This document shows, one piece after another, positions 32,045-38,775 of a stretch of DNA of 38,775 nucleotides. Position 1 is the first letter of the stretch. Every line of letters begins with the position of its first letter. The notes under the pieces were generated by a model that was not told where the DNA came from, searched no databases, and worked only from the letters and a program-made list of their open reading frames with translations. This DNA is from Clostridia bacterium. Its GTDB lineage: Bacteria > Bacillota > Clostridia > Oscillospirales > Acutalibacteraceae. Location: positions 1 to 38,775 of the forward strand of contig JAGAVE010000062.1 in assembly GCA_017942105.1 (NCBI GenBank). Direction: 5' to 3'. Made by a program: the position numbers and the translations under genes.

Positions 32045-33325
32045 TTAAAACATTATATAGGTTGAAAATTCTTTTTTCTCATCATCATATTCCCATTCGT
32101 AACTGCCGTTGTATTTATCGGCAATCCGCTTAATGCTCTTTGTGCCAATACCATGATATTCCTTGTTTGGTTTTGTAGTTTTAAGAAACCCCGAAGATGT
32201 TTCGGGTTTTGTGTCACACGAATTAACGCAAGTAAGCATATCAAATCCGTTGGCTTTGTTTATAGACAGTTCAACAAATTTCTCCTTAGAGTTTTTTGCA
32301 GCTTCAACGGCATTATCTAAAACATTACTTAACAAAGCCGTTAAATCCGTATTTTCAATAAAAGACAGATTTGCGGTTTTAATAATTACTTCAAAACGGA
32401 TACTATCAGCCTCACATAACATCCTATACTTGTTGACAATCAGATCTAACATTTTATTGTTTGTTTTTCCACTAGTAGAATACTGTTGTAAATCGTTATA
32501 AATATCATCAATATAATTTAAAATCTCAATATTGTCAGTAAGACTCTTAATAACAATAAGATGGTTCTTTTCGTCATGAACAAATTTTTTTAATTCCTCA
32601 TTCTGGTGATCAAGTATCTTATAATATGCTTCATCAATATTTATTCTATCAAGCTCTGTTTGCAGTTTGAAAACAGCTAACTCTTTTTTGATAGATTGAT
32701 TGTAGAGTAGATATGTAGCCGCAATAGCTACTATGGATATCAAACAAGCGAATATAATCGAAACCTTAATTGAGTTTGTAAACTGATAATTAAATGATAT
32801 TTTCCAAAGCAGCACATAAACGAATATCGTACAAATCGGGTATATAATCAGCCATACAGGGGTTTTGGTGTTTGATTTTTTGTTGAATAAAAATTTAAAG
32901 TGCGACATAAGCTGACATGCAAGAAAGTAAAGCATTTTACTTATAAATATAAACAAAAAGTACATAAAATCCGTGCTTCTGTAATCTTTAAGTTCAGTTC
33001 CCATAACCACCGTTAAAAGGTTCATAGAGAGGAACTCAGTACCAATCATAAGTGCATCTAAAATTACCGCTAAAATCAATGCCGCTGTCTTTGTGCAATC
33101 AAACATTAAGTATGCAAACAGAAAGTTTGCAATTAAAAACACAACAAAATTAAGATACAGATTGTCTACAGACAGAAAAATGACAGTCGGACCAGCAAAA
33201 ATCATAACTCCAAAAAACAATATCAAAGGAACATTTTTCTTGGCGTTAAAAATATTTAAAAACATTATCGCAACGCCAAGCATTTCAATTAAATATGAAA
33301 AACAACTTGTTAATGTGTAAGCCAT
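32045..33325 (-). CDS. agrC: AgrC-type quorum-sensing histidine kinase
   Basis: A 426-aa kinase of the AgrC (HPK10, GHKL) class. Six or seven hydrophobic helices occupy residues 1-208 and would form the peptide-sensing domain. A dimerisation helix with KKFVHDEKNHLIVIKSL carries the phospho-acceptor H250. The GHKL ATPase domain has LSNVLDNAVEAAKN (N box) and GIGTKSIKRIADKYNGSY (G box). The start follows GGGAGA, 2 bp after the agrA stop. Order agrA then agrC is reversed from the staphylococcal one. Its ligand is probably the peptide encoded at 34661. Confidence 0.88.
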   Translation of the reverse strand: MAYTLTSCFSYLIEMLGVAIMFLNIFNAKKNVPLILFFGVMIFAGPTVIFLSVDNLYLNFVVFLIANFLFAYLMFDCTKTAALILAVILDALMIGTEFLSMNLLTVVMGTELKDYRSTDFMYFLFIFISKMLYFLACQLMSHFKFLFNKKSNTKTPVWLIIYPICTIFVYVLLWKISFNYQFTNSIKVSIIFACLISIVAIAATYLLYNQSIKKELAVFKLQTELDRINIDEAYYKILDHQNEELKKFVHDEKNHLIVIKSLTDNIEILNYIDDIYNDLQQYSTSGKTNNKMLDLIVNKYRMLCEADSIRFEVIIKTANLSFIENTDLTALLSNVLDNAVEAAKNSKEKFVELSINKANGFDMLTCVNSCDTKPETSSGFLKTTKPNKEYHGIGTKSIKRIADKYNGSYEWEYDDEKKEFSTYIMF

Positions 33326-33327
33326 TT

Positions 33328-34026
33328 TTATCTCCCACTATTGTATTTTAAAAAGTATTTTTTGAATGAAGCCTGTGTGCGATAAGATATGGGCAGAGAA
33401 TATTTTTCACTCAAGACAAGAGTATCTCTTCTATACTTGGTCACATATTTGAGATTTGCAATAAAACTGTTGTGAATTTGATAAAAATATGTCGCTGTAA
33501 GTTTTTCCTTCCAAAAATTCATTTTGTAATCAGTTATATACTCACCGCTAACGGTTACCACTTTTGTAGAGCGACCAACTATCTCAACATAAAGTATGTC
33601 GTTTGAAAAAACCTTTTTGTGTTCATTATCTTTTTTTAAATAAAAACTTATTTCTGTTTTATCCAACAGCTCCAACGCTTTCTCTAATCCCGAGACAAGA
33701 CGCTTAGTATCAAGGGGTTTGTTGATAAATCTGAAAACATCGACATCCATAGCATCATCGAGATACTTGTCATAAGCTGTTATGATAAAAATAATAATGT
33801 GCGGGTTATGTTCTTTTAATCGTGTTGCAATCTTGATACCATTAACTTCACCCATTTCAATATCTAAAAAAGCTATATCATAATAATTTATATTTTCAAA
33901 CAACAATCGACTATCATCAAACAAATCAAAATCAGCTGTAATATTTCTTTCTTGTAAAAAATTAATTACATTCTTTTTTATGTCATTAATATAAATATTG
34001 TCATCATCACAAATAACTATCTTCAT
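33328..34026 (-). CDS. agrA: AgrA-type LytTR response regulator
   Basis: A 232-aa regulator. The receiver (1-120) has CDDDN near the start and phospho-acceptor D55 in IAFLDIEMGEVNG, with a lysine in FINKPLD. The LytTR DNA-binding domain (about 135-230) has ILYVEIVGRSTKV, YQIHNSFIANLKYV and LVLSEKYSLPIS. Start at the ATG 34026 (MKIVICDDD), not the TTG at 34041 that sits in the preceding U-tract. It probably activates the agrDB promoter through the direct repeats at 34555-34584. A hairpin with a U-tract precedes it. Confidence 0.9.
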   Translation of the reverse strand: MKIVICDDDNIYINDIKKNVINFLQERNITADFDLFDDSRLLFENINYYDIAFLDIEMGEVNGIKIATRLKEHNPHIIIFIITAYDKYLDDAMDVDVFRFINKPLDTKRLVSGLEKALELLDKTEISFYLKKDNEHKKVFSNDILYVEIVGRSTKVVTVSGEYITDYKMNFWKEKLTATYFYQIHNSFIANLKYVTKYRRDTLVLSEKYSLPISYRTQASFKKYFLKYNSGR

Positions 34027-34045
34027 TTTTTTACCCCACAAAAAA

Positions 34046-34075
34046 TACTTAACCTCGCCAAGGCTCAGTTAAGTA
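34046..34075 (-). terminator. attenuator-like terminator between xre and agrA
   Basis: On the minus strand TACTTAAC (34075-34068) pairs with GTTAAGTA (34053-34046) across a loop holding an inner GCC/GGC pair, and TTTTTT follows at 34045-34040. It lies after the xre stop and just before the agrA ribosome binding site, so agrAC expression from the xre promoter would be reduced. No separate agrA promoter is obvious. Confidence 0.75.
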
Positions 34076-34097
34076 TACCATCAACTTAATTAATATG

Positions 34098-34436
34098 TCA
34101 AATTCTGTTATCATCTTCTCTATGAATATAGCAGTCAAGAAGTTTCCAAATCGTTTTTTGCTCTTCAAGCGAACACGAAGCAACTAAATCGATTATATTG
34201 GTATCCACATCCTTTTTTATTATACCGGACAAAAAGTAATCGCTGTTACAATCCAAAATATCACAAATTTTTATAAAACTATTTAATCTTGGAAAGCTTT
34301 TGCCGTTTTCGATGTTTGAAATCTGATTATCGGAAACCCCAATAAGTTCTGCCAATTCCGACTGTTTAATACCCAACTGCTTTCTTCTTTGCATTATGCG
34401 AGAACCCAATATGTTCTTACAGTTTTTATCAATCAT
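34098..34436 (-). CDS. XRE-family regulator of the agr locus
   Basis: A 112-aa HTH_3 protein. The HTH (about residues 12-65) has LGIKQSELAELIGVSDNQIS and then NIENGKSFPRL. A short C-terminal helical tail (SLEEQKTIWKLLDCYI) follows. ATG 34436 after GGGTGATGAT is preferred over 34469, 33 bp upstream. It is upstream of agrA on the same strand and divergent from agrD. A long AT palindrome (34483-34513) sits in its promoter region and is a good candidate operator. Role inferred: autoregulated control of the agr locus. Confidence 0.85.
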   Translation of the reverse strand: MIDKNCKNILGSRIMQRRKQLGIKQSELAELIGVSDNQISNIENGKSFPRLNSFIKICDILDCNSDYFLSGIIKKDVDTNIIDLVASCSLEEQKTIWKLLDCYIHREDDNRI

Positions 34437-34482
34437 ATCATCACCCAACAATATGCTACCATTTGTCACGCTCCTTTTGAAC

Positions 34483-34513
34483 CAAATTATATTTATAATA
34501 TAAATATAATTTG
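34483..34513. promoter_or_regulatory. 31-bp AT-rich palindrome upstream of xre
   Basis: Arms CAAATTATATTTAT (34483-34496) and ATAAATATAATTTG (34500-34513) are perfect 14-bp inverted copies around AAT. A minus-strand TATAAT (34491-34486) lies inside one arm, so binding would cover the xre promoter. Confidence 0.65.
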
Positions 34514-34554
34514 TGATATTATAATTTTTCTTTATTAAATAATTGAAATTGTTA

Positions 34555-34584
34555 ATTTGTGCATTTTTGTTTTTGATTTATGCA
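34555..34584 (+). promoter_or_regulatory. candidate LytTR (AgrA) direct-repeat site
   Basis: ATTTGTGCA (34555-34563) and ATTTATGCA (34576-34584) differ at one base and are 21 bp apart, two helical turns. Known AgrA and other LytTR sites are 9-bp direct repeats with 12-13 bp between them. The second copy ends 15 bp before the -35 of the agrDB promoter, a good activator position. Confidence 0.65.
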
Positions 34585-34599
34585 AATCATTTATCGTTG

Positions 34600-34628
34600 T
34601 TGACTTTGTAAAAAAACACCCTTACGAT
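34600..34628 (+). promoter_or_regulatory. agrDB promoter
   Basis: TTGACT (34600-34605), a 17-bp spacer and TACGAT (34623-34628). An AAGGAGG site (34646-34652) and the agrD ATG follow. Confidence 0.7.
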
Positions 34629-34660
34629 TAAAGTACCAAATTGATAAGGAGGCATAATAT

Positions 34661-34813
34661 ATGTCAAAGTCAAACAAAGGAATTAAGGAAAAGCTCATCA
34701 AAGGTATAATCTCATGTGCCGAAAAATCCCTTAAAACTAATGCTAATTCTACAACAAGCGGATGGGGATTTCAGCCTGAGGTTCCTGCTAAAATCAAAAA
34801 TTTCAAAAAATGA
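34661..34813 (+). CDS. agrD: AgrD-like cyclic lactone autoinducer pro-peptide
   Basis: A 50-aa peptide. Residues 1-25 form an amphipathic, Lys-rich helix (KEKLIKGIISCAEKSLK). The core NANSTTSGWG (27-36) is followed by FQPEVP (37-42), the family cleavage/recognition motif, and a Lys-rich tail. Most AgrD cores have Cys where this has Thr/Ser; the only Cys (C19) is in the leader helix. A Thr32 or Ser33 lactone is therefore likely, as with the serine AIP of Staphylococcus intermedius. Perfect AAGGAGG lies 8 nt before the ATG, and agrB overlaps its stop by ATGA. The mature peptide is exported to act on AgrC. Confidence 0.85.
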   Translation: MSKSNKGIKEKLIKGIISCAEKSLKTNANSTTSGWGFQPEVPAKIKNFKK

Positions 34814-35415
34814 TTTATAAGACGGCAAAAGTTATTGCCAGTTTACTAATCAAACATAATTACTTAGTAGATGATGACAGAGATTTGTTTGAATACGGAT
34901 TTTTTCTGGTATTATCTCAATTAATCTATTCGAGTATTTGTTTGATTTTAGGTTTATTTTTGGGTTGCATTCTTGAATGTATTATCTTTTACATTGCTTT
35001 TAATTTATTAAGAAAATATTCCGGTGGATTTCATGCTTCAACTGAACTACGATGCTTTATAATTTCAACATTGTCAATCTTCTGTTCAGTGGTCTTTATT
35101 AGTAAGATGAATTTTTTTGTTTCTGATATAGGGTTTTCAATTCTGTTGTTTATTACTTCAATGGTAATTGTTGTTTTCTCCCCTTTAGATACAAAAGAAA
35201 AACCCTTAAGTAAAGATGAAAGAAAAAAATATCGCAAGTATTCGCTGATAGTTTTGGGTATAATGTTAATTGTGTGCATCGTCGGTTTTTGTTATGTGAA
35301 AGTATTGGCATATCCTATTCTGACTGCAATAATACTTGAAAGTATTTTTTTGCTTTTAGGCAAACTCAAGAAAATATATTTAATTAATCGCTCCAAATCA
35401 TTAACAACACAATAA
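34810..35415 (+). CDS. agrB: AgrB-type peptide-processing membrane endopeptidase
   Basis: A 201-aa membrane protein with about four to six helices. The active-site pair H75 and C82 lies in YSGGFHASTELRCF, with the same seven-residue spacing as H77/C84 of S. aureus AgrB. It cleaves the C-terminus of AgrD and forms the ring through an acyl-enzyme. Its start overlaps the agrD stop. Order D-B is the reverse of the staphylococcal B-D. A terminator follows. Confidence 0.92.
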   Translation: MIYKTAKVIASLLIKHNYLVDDDRDLFEYGFFLVLSQLIYSSICLILGLFLGCILECIIFYIAFNLLRKYSGGFHASTELRCFIISTLSIFCSVVFISKMNFFVSDIGFSILLFITSMVIVVFSPLDTKEKPLSKDERKKYRKYSLIVLGIMLIVCIVGFCYVKVLAYPILTAIILESIFLLLGKLKKIYLINRSKSLTTQ

Positions 35416-35423
35416 TACTAAAA

Positions 35424-35464
35424 AGAATCAGCCATTCTAACGGATGGTTGATTCTTTGTTTTTA
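35424..35464 (+). terminator. intrinsic terminator of agrDB
   Basis: AGAATCAGCCAT (35424-35435) pairs with ATGGTTGATTCT (35444-35455), one G-U pair, followed by TTGTTTTTA. Confidence 0.8.
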
Positions 35465-35535
35465 AGGAGTATTCGATTTTGTTTCCACGCCTCGCAGAAA
35501 TACCACGGAATTTTTCATTTTGCCGAGCATAGGAA

Positions 35536-35545
35536 CCGTCCCTAC
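35536..35545. repeat. partial copy of the intergenic palindrome arm
   Basis: CCGTCCCTAC is identical to 8311-8320. It occurs in the short gap between agrB and the lipoprotein gene and looks like one arm of the same REP-like element. Only ten bases match, so this is weak. Confidence 0.35.
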
Positions 35546-35557
35546 GCTATATTTAAT

Positions 35558-36337
35558 TTACCACTTGGTAAGTGTCATTCTTTCTCCATCAGGACCAACC
35601 AAAACAAAAGAGGTTTTGTTTTCTGAAAGTTTGGTTTCAGCAGTGTATGTTTCTCCGCCAAGATTAATTGTAAGTGTGTCACCGTGAAGTTTCCATGAAC
35701 CTGTTCCATTTAATTGACTGCTCATACTCGAATACGGTATTTCTTGGGTAATATATTCGTAGAAGTATTCCTCTGCTTCTTCTCTGCTTGAGAAATTACC
35801 TGATTCTTCAATCTCTTCATCCGTTATCTTGGACATTTCTTTTTCTACGATTTGTCTAATCATATTTTCATAGTTATCTTTAGAAAAATAAACCTGAACG
35901 ACATTGCCCATAAAGTCAAAAGTAAAACGCAATTTAACTGCCACTCCGTTTGTTTCAAAGACAGCATTCCAGGAACCTAAGAGTAGGTATGTGTTGGCAA
36001 CCATAAGTGAGGGCTTTGTTTTATCATTAGACCCTTGTGAAGGTTTGGAGTTGTTGTTACCTTTGTTGTTTTCCTTATCTTCAACTTTGTCTTTATCTTT
36101 GTTCTGGGTCTTATCTTCAGTTGGCTTTTCAACTTCAGACTCATCTTGAGATTCTGTGGAAATCTCAGTCTCCGTGGTGTTTTTAGATTCAGTGGTATCC
36201 TCAGTTTTGGTCTCGGTTGTTTGTGATGTAGATCTCTCTTTTTTACTTTCTTCCGTTTTATTGTTGTCTTTTCCGCAAGCAGAAAAAAGTGATAAGACCA
36301 TAAGCAGTGAAAGAATTGATGCTAATACTTTTTTCAT
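35558..36337 (-). CDS. lipoprotein with Thr/Glu/Lys-rich linker and C-terminal beta domain
   Basis: A 259-aa surface lipoprotein. Signal peptide with lipobox FSAC (Cys about residue 21). Residues 22-110 are a low-complexity linker of Thr, Glu, Lys, Asp and Asn. The C-terminal domain (about 115-259) begins LLLGSWNAVFETNG and ends in GSWKLHGDTLTINLGGETYT and VLVGPDGERMTLTKW, a lipocalin-like small barrel often seen in Firmicute lipoproteins. GAGG-type site before ATG. It may bind a small ligand or sit near the wall; no partner is evident. Confidence 0.8.
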   Translation of the reverse strand: MKKVLASILSLLMVLSLFSACGKDNNKTEESKKERSTSQTTETKTEDTTESKNTTETEISTESQDESEVEKPTEDKTQNKDKDKVEDKENNKGNNNSKPSQGSNDKTKPSLMVANTYLLLGSWNAVFETNGVAVKLRFTFDFMGNVVQVYFSKDNYENMIRQIVEKEMSKITDEEIEESGNFSSREEAEEYFYEYITQEIPYSSMSSQLNGTGSWKLHGDTLTINLGGETYTAETKLSENKTSFVLVGPDGERMTLTKW

Positions 36338-36488
36338 AGTTTTACCTCCTATAACAAATTATACAAATACAGTTTAACATAACGCTATATCCTATTTAAT
36401 TTATATACTTCATTTCAAACAAATGTCTCAGTTGTCAACAGCTTGAACGCAAGCCGTTTGAGTATGTTTCTCCGACAAGGCGGCGCGC

Positions 36489-36514
36489 AACACACAGAAC
36501 CGTCCCCTGTGTTA
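36489..36514. repeat. REP-like palindrome, copy 1
   Basis: AACACACAGAACCGTCCCCTGTGTTA, written as AACACACAGAACCG then TCCCCTGTGTTA, with AACACA/TGTGTT ends. It is nearly identical to 38012-38037. The reverse complement resembles the GGGGACGGTTCT-TGTGTT elements linked to REP-associated tyrosine transposases. Around it (36338-36606) I see no gene; the stretch is otherwise unexplained. Confidence 0.65.
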
Positions 36515-36606
36515 TCCGGCTGCCACTTTTTAATTCAACAGCCTTGGTTTAGCATTGTCTTTTGCGGGAACTACCGTTTAGGCTTCACGCTAACCGGATC
36601 CTATGT

Positions 36607-37182
36607 TTACCTTGTTTTTCGTTCAGGTTTGTGTCCGCGCAGCTTAATTCGAAAAAAGTTCACTGCAATATACACGCCGATTAAACCTATAATAATTAAA
36701 ATATCTTTAATATTTCCTGATTCAAATATAGTTTTTAATCCGGCCGTCCTTTCCTCGCCTTCTACATCAACGATTACATCAGCTCTTGGGGCATAGGTAA
36801 TTCTGTAAACCATTCCTTTTTTAAATACATATTGTTTTCCATCCTCTGGAAAGGAGCGAAGAGTTAATATATCATCTCCGTTATCAAATCGATACCTGTT
36901 GAGCCTTGCCCAAGCAATTCCTTTCTCTGCGCCGACATATTCAAAATTTTCAGTAACAAAATCTTGTTTAATCAAATCATACGAAGAATAACCGGCCAAA
37001 ACAATACCCAACACTGCAAACAAAGCTATGATTACAGCTTCAATCTTGTGCTGTTTTATTTTTTTTGCTTTGACAAATTTTGATGAGTTTCTGATTTTTG
37101 AAAATCTGACACTTACAGCAAATGCTGACAACATTACCGAACAAGCAACATAAAGCAATGTCATATATACAACCTGTCTCAT
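36607..37182 (-). CDS. membrane protein, putative immunity partner of the Rhs tip
   Basis: A 191-aa protein with helices at about 5-25, 48-68 and 155-175. The outside or inside loop between 70 and 150 is soluble (FEYVGAEKGIAWARLNRYRF, KKGMVYRITYAPRADVIVDV). I recognise no family. It starts 5 bp after the stop of the orphan Rhs tip on the same strand, the usual place for an immunity gene. Function is inferred from position only. Confidence 0.6.
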   Translation of the reverse strand: MRQVVYMTLLYVACSVMLSAFAVSVRFSKIRNSSKFVKAKKIKQHKIEAVIIALFAVLGIVLAGYSSYDLIKQDFVTENFEYVGAEKGIAWARLNRYRFDNGDDILTLRSFPEDGKQYVFKKGMVYRITYAPRADVIVDVEGEERTAGLKTIFESGNIKDILIIIGLIGVYIAVNFFRIKLRGHKPERKTR

Positions 37183-37187
37183 TTACA

Positions 37188-38000
37188 TCACCTCATCTGC
37201 TCTTGAATAAAATTTAGTGTAACACTATTTATAAATCCCACTATATTCAAAACTTTATTAACTGATTTGTTTACAATATGCAACATATTTTTTACTTGAC
37301 TCGGCGAAATGTTTGGAATCACTTGGGAAACTTGATATTTAAAAGAGGAATAGTTTTTAGGTATGCTTTTATCTATTTTATTAAAAATAATTGTATCAAG
37401 AGACTCACCAATCACACTGAATAATACATCCGATCCAATTTCACTTAAATCGAAATTATCCTTATCAAAAAAATAGTTAACCGTATATTTAGAACCAACG
37501 CCGGTCACTATTCTTGCGAACGAATTCTTTAACCCTGTTCCAGGAATCATTCCGGACAATATTGACGAAACATATTCTCCTGCTGATGATCTTGGTTTTA
37601 AAACAGCTATACCTCTTTCTCCTTCAATATAGTTGTTTACTACATCTGAAACATATGTTGATAAACCGCCAAAAAACCCCTTTAAGGCAGTGCCAGCAAT
37701 CACCCCCAAATGACCTGAACAATCAACATACATAATCGGATTATTATCGCAATATGAATAGAGATTTTTATCCGTCAATTGCATTGGGCTTACTGTTACG
37801 AGGTTAACTCCATCCGCACTGATAAACCTTCCCCACTCAGGGTTATAATACCTCGATTTGAGATAATAAAGTCCTGATTCTTCATCATAGTAATATCCAC
37901 GGTAACGAAGGGGGTTCAGAAATGCAACATCATCGGGATTTGTAATCGATCTGCCGTTTTCGTCATATACTCCCGTGATATTTCCCCACGCATCTTGCTG
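37188..38000 (-). pseudogene. orphan Rhs core end plus C-terminal tip (5' truncated)
   Basis: The open frame starts after a TGA at 38001-38003 and has no start at its head. It begins DAWGNITGVYDENGRSI, then carries the Rhs core hallmark: LRYRGYYYDEESGLYYLKSR, YYNPEWGRFISADG, and NLYSYCDNNPIMYVDCSGHLG. After it comes a variable tip of about 160 residues (AGTALKGFFGGLSTYVSDVV to NFIQEQMR) with no known toxin motif. An internal ATG at 37784 could start the last 198 residues. It reads as a displaced toxin tip of an Rhs array, cut off upstream at a REP-like palindrome. Confidence 0.8.
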
Positions 38001-38011
38001 TCAACAACCTC

Positions 38012-38037
38012 AACACACAGAATCGTCCCCTGTGTTA
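38012..38037. repeat. REP-like palindrome, copy 2
   Basis: AACACACAGAATCG then TCCCCTGTGTTA; one difference from 36489-36514. It lies 12 bp from the broken end of the Rhs core fragment, suggesting an insertion or recombination point. Confidence 0.65.
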
Positions 38038-38052
38038 CGCTGCTCACCAGCC

Positions 38053-38469
38053 TTACGGCAACATATTATTTTCTTCCAACTTCATAAAAACAATAAGTAT
38101 CAATAAAACAATCACTAATATCGGTATCATCGTAAATAGCGGTTTTAGTCTTTTTAATAGTTCTCTATCACCATATCCACGCTTATGTGCTAAAACCAAA
38201 CCTATGACTACAGCCACGGCATATGCAGATGCAAGAATCCAAAAAATTACATTTGTACTTTTTGAAAAACTTACACTCACAATATGTGTTTCTGAATATC
38301 TTTTAAAAAACAATGCAGCATACAAAACAGCACCAAAACCAATTATTTTATTCATAGGATTACCGGGTTGTTTCTTTTTCGCTTTAAAACAAGCAATCAA
38401 ACAGCCGGGTATCAGTAATATTGTAACAATTGAAAACATATCAAACGATAAATCGTTAATAGTAAACAT
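38053..38469 (-). CDS. small membrane protein, putative Rhs immunity
   Basis: A 138-aa protein with four hydrophobic helices (about 12-28, 42-55, 72-92, 108-130) and short charged loops. No known family. It begins 15 bp after the stop of the toxin-like C-terminus at 38485 on the same strand, so it is a likely immunity protein by position. Not certain. Confidence 0.6.
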   Translation of the reverse strand: MFTINDLSFDMFSIVTILLIPGCLIACFKAKKKQPGNPMNKIIGFGAVLYAALFFKRYSETHIVSVSFSKSTNVIFWILASAYAVAVVIGLVLAHKRGYGDRELLKRLKPLFTMIPILVIVLLILIVFMKLEENNMLP

Positions 38470-38484
38470 TATTATATCAATTCC

Positions 38485-38775
38485 TTAATTTAATATTTTG
38501 TATTTTATATACCCAAATACCTCGTCGCAAAAAACAGACACCAACGGACTTATTAGGGCTCCACTGCCACCTGTATATCCCACAAGCGCACTGGTTATAC
38601 TTGTCGACACAATCACATTCAAACAATCAATCCCCACCGATACCGCCTGCTTAAATGGATCGTACGGATATTTTTGAGCATTATTGACCATTTCTATAAC
38701 TGACCAAGCATATGAAACAACACCTACATTCTCCGAAAAATCATCAAATGCGTTTATCCAACTGGAACCCGGTAC
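38485..38775 (-). CDS. C-terminal end of an Rhs-type polymorphic toxin (partial, runs off window)
   Basis: The frame is open to the window edge, so its start lies beyond 38775. The visible 96 residues include WINAFDDFSENVGVVSYAWS and a Gly-rich hydrophobic stretch TSALVGYTGGSGALISPLVS, ending in FGYIKYKILN. This looks like an Rhs/polymorphic-toxin tip in composition and in its location upstream of a small membrane protein and an orphan Rhs tip. The core itself is not in view, so identity is inferred. Confidence 0.55.
   Translation of the reverse strand, partial: VPGSSWINAFDDFSENVGVVSYAWSVIEMVNNAQKYPYDPFKQAVSVGIDCLNVIVSTSITSALVGYTGGSGALISPLVSVFCDEVFGYIKYKILN

Noticed and set aside
34715-34717. 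Cys19 of AgrD as the ring nucleophile
   Set aside because: It lies in the amphipathic leader helix, 18 residues before Phe37 of the recognition motif, far from the usual ring position.

Overview
The window looks like chromosome of a gut-type, low-to-moderate GC Firmicute, probably Clostridia near Ruminococcaceae/Oscillospiraceae. This rests on protein style: a YerC-type regulator, HisZ plus short HisG, AgrBD, DUF4430 lipoprotein, many secreted beta-helix proteins, AAGGAGG-type ribosome binding sites, TTGACA/TATAAT promoters often with an extended TGn -10, and U-tailed hairpin terminators. The taxonomy is inference. No rRNA, tRNA, CRISPR array or transposase was recognised.

Region 1 (1-8166): a tight histidine biosynthesis operon behind its likely own repressor: yerC/hisR-like, hisZ, hisG, hisD, hisC, hisB, hisH, hisA, hisF, hisIE. 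Neighbours overlap or lie a few bases apart. A 20-bp palindrome sits inside the promoter. No histidinol-phosphate phosphatase is present, so that step must be encoded elsewhere. A degraded XRE-regulator tail lies upstream of the operon and a cluster of palindromic intergenic repeats downstream.

Region 2 (8557-23630): accessory secreted and surface functions. It holds a purple-acid-phosphatase-like metallophosphoesterase whose reading frame runs into a GH43 glycosidase across an A9 tract, and a sugar-phosphate isomerase-like TIM barrel. It also holds an XRE/membrane/zinc-ribbon protein, a 758-aa double pectate-lyase-like beta-helix protein, ilvE, and an FrhB-like oxidoreductase paired with a ferredoxin-pyruvyltransferase fusion. 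The rest is a secreted propeller-like protein, a cobalamin riboswitch controlling a transcobalamin-like (DUF4430) lipoprotein, a secreted EEP phosphatase/nuclease and a GH110-like beta-helix protein.

Region 3 (23703-31116): a probable envelope-stress or peptide-resistance cassette. Two tandemly duplicated ABC ATPase/permease pairs are followed by an OmpR/histidine kinase pair and an associated membrane protein. Two paralogous two-helix membrane proteins stand at the two ends of the cassette.

Region 4 (31124-38775): visibly more AT-rich accessory DNA. A divergent agr quorum-sensing locus has agrD-agrB on + and xre, agrA, agrC on -. Its pro-peptide has no cysteine at the ring position, so a lactone rather than thiolactone signal is likely. 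A pair of 9-bp direct repeats with 21-bp period lies just upstream of the agrDB promoter. The end of the window carries a lipoprotein and the tail of an Rhs polymorphic-toxin array: a toxin C-terminus running off the edge, a small membrane protein, an orphan Rhs tip with core remnant, and a second membrane protein. Copies of a REP-like palindrome sit next to the broken Rhs end.
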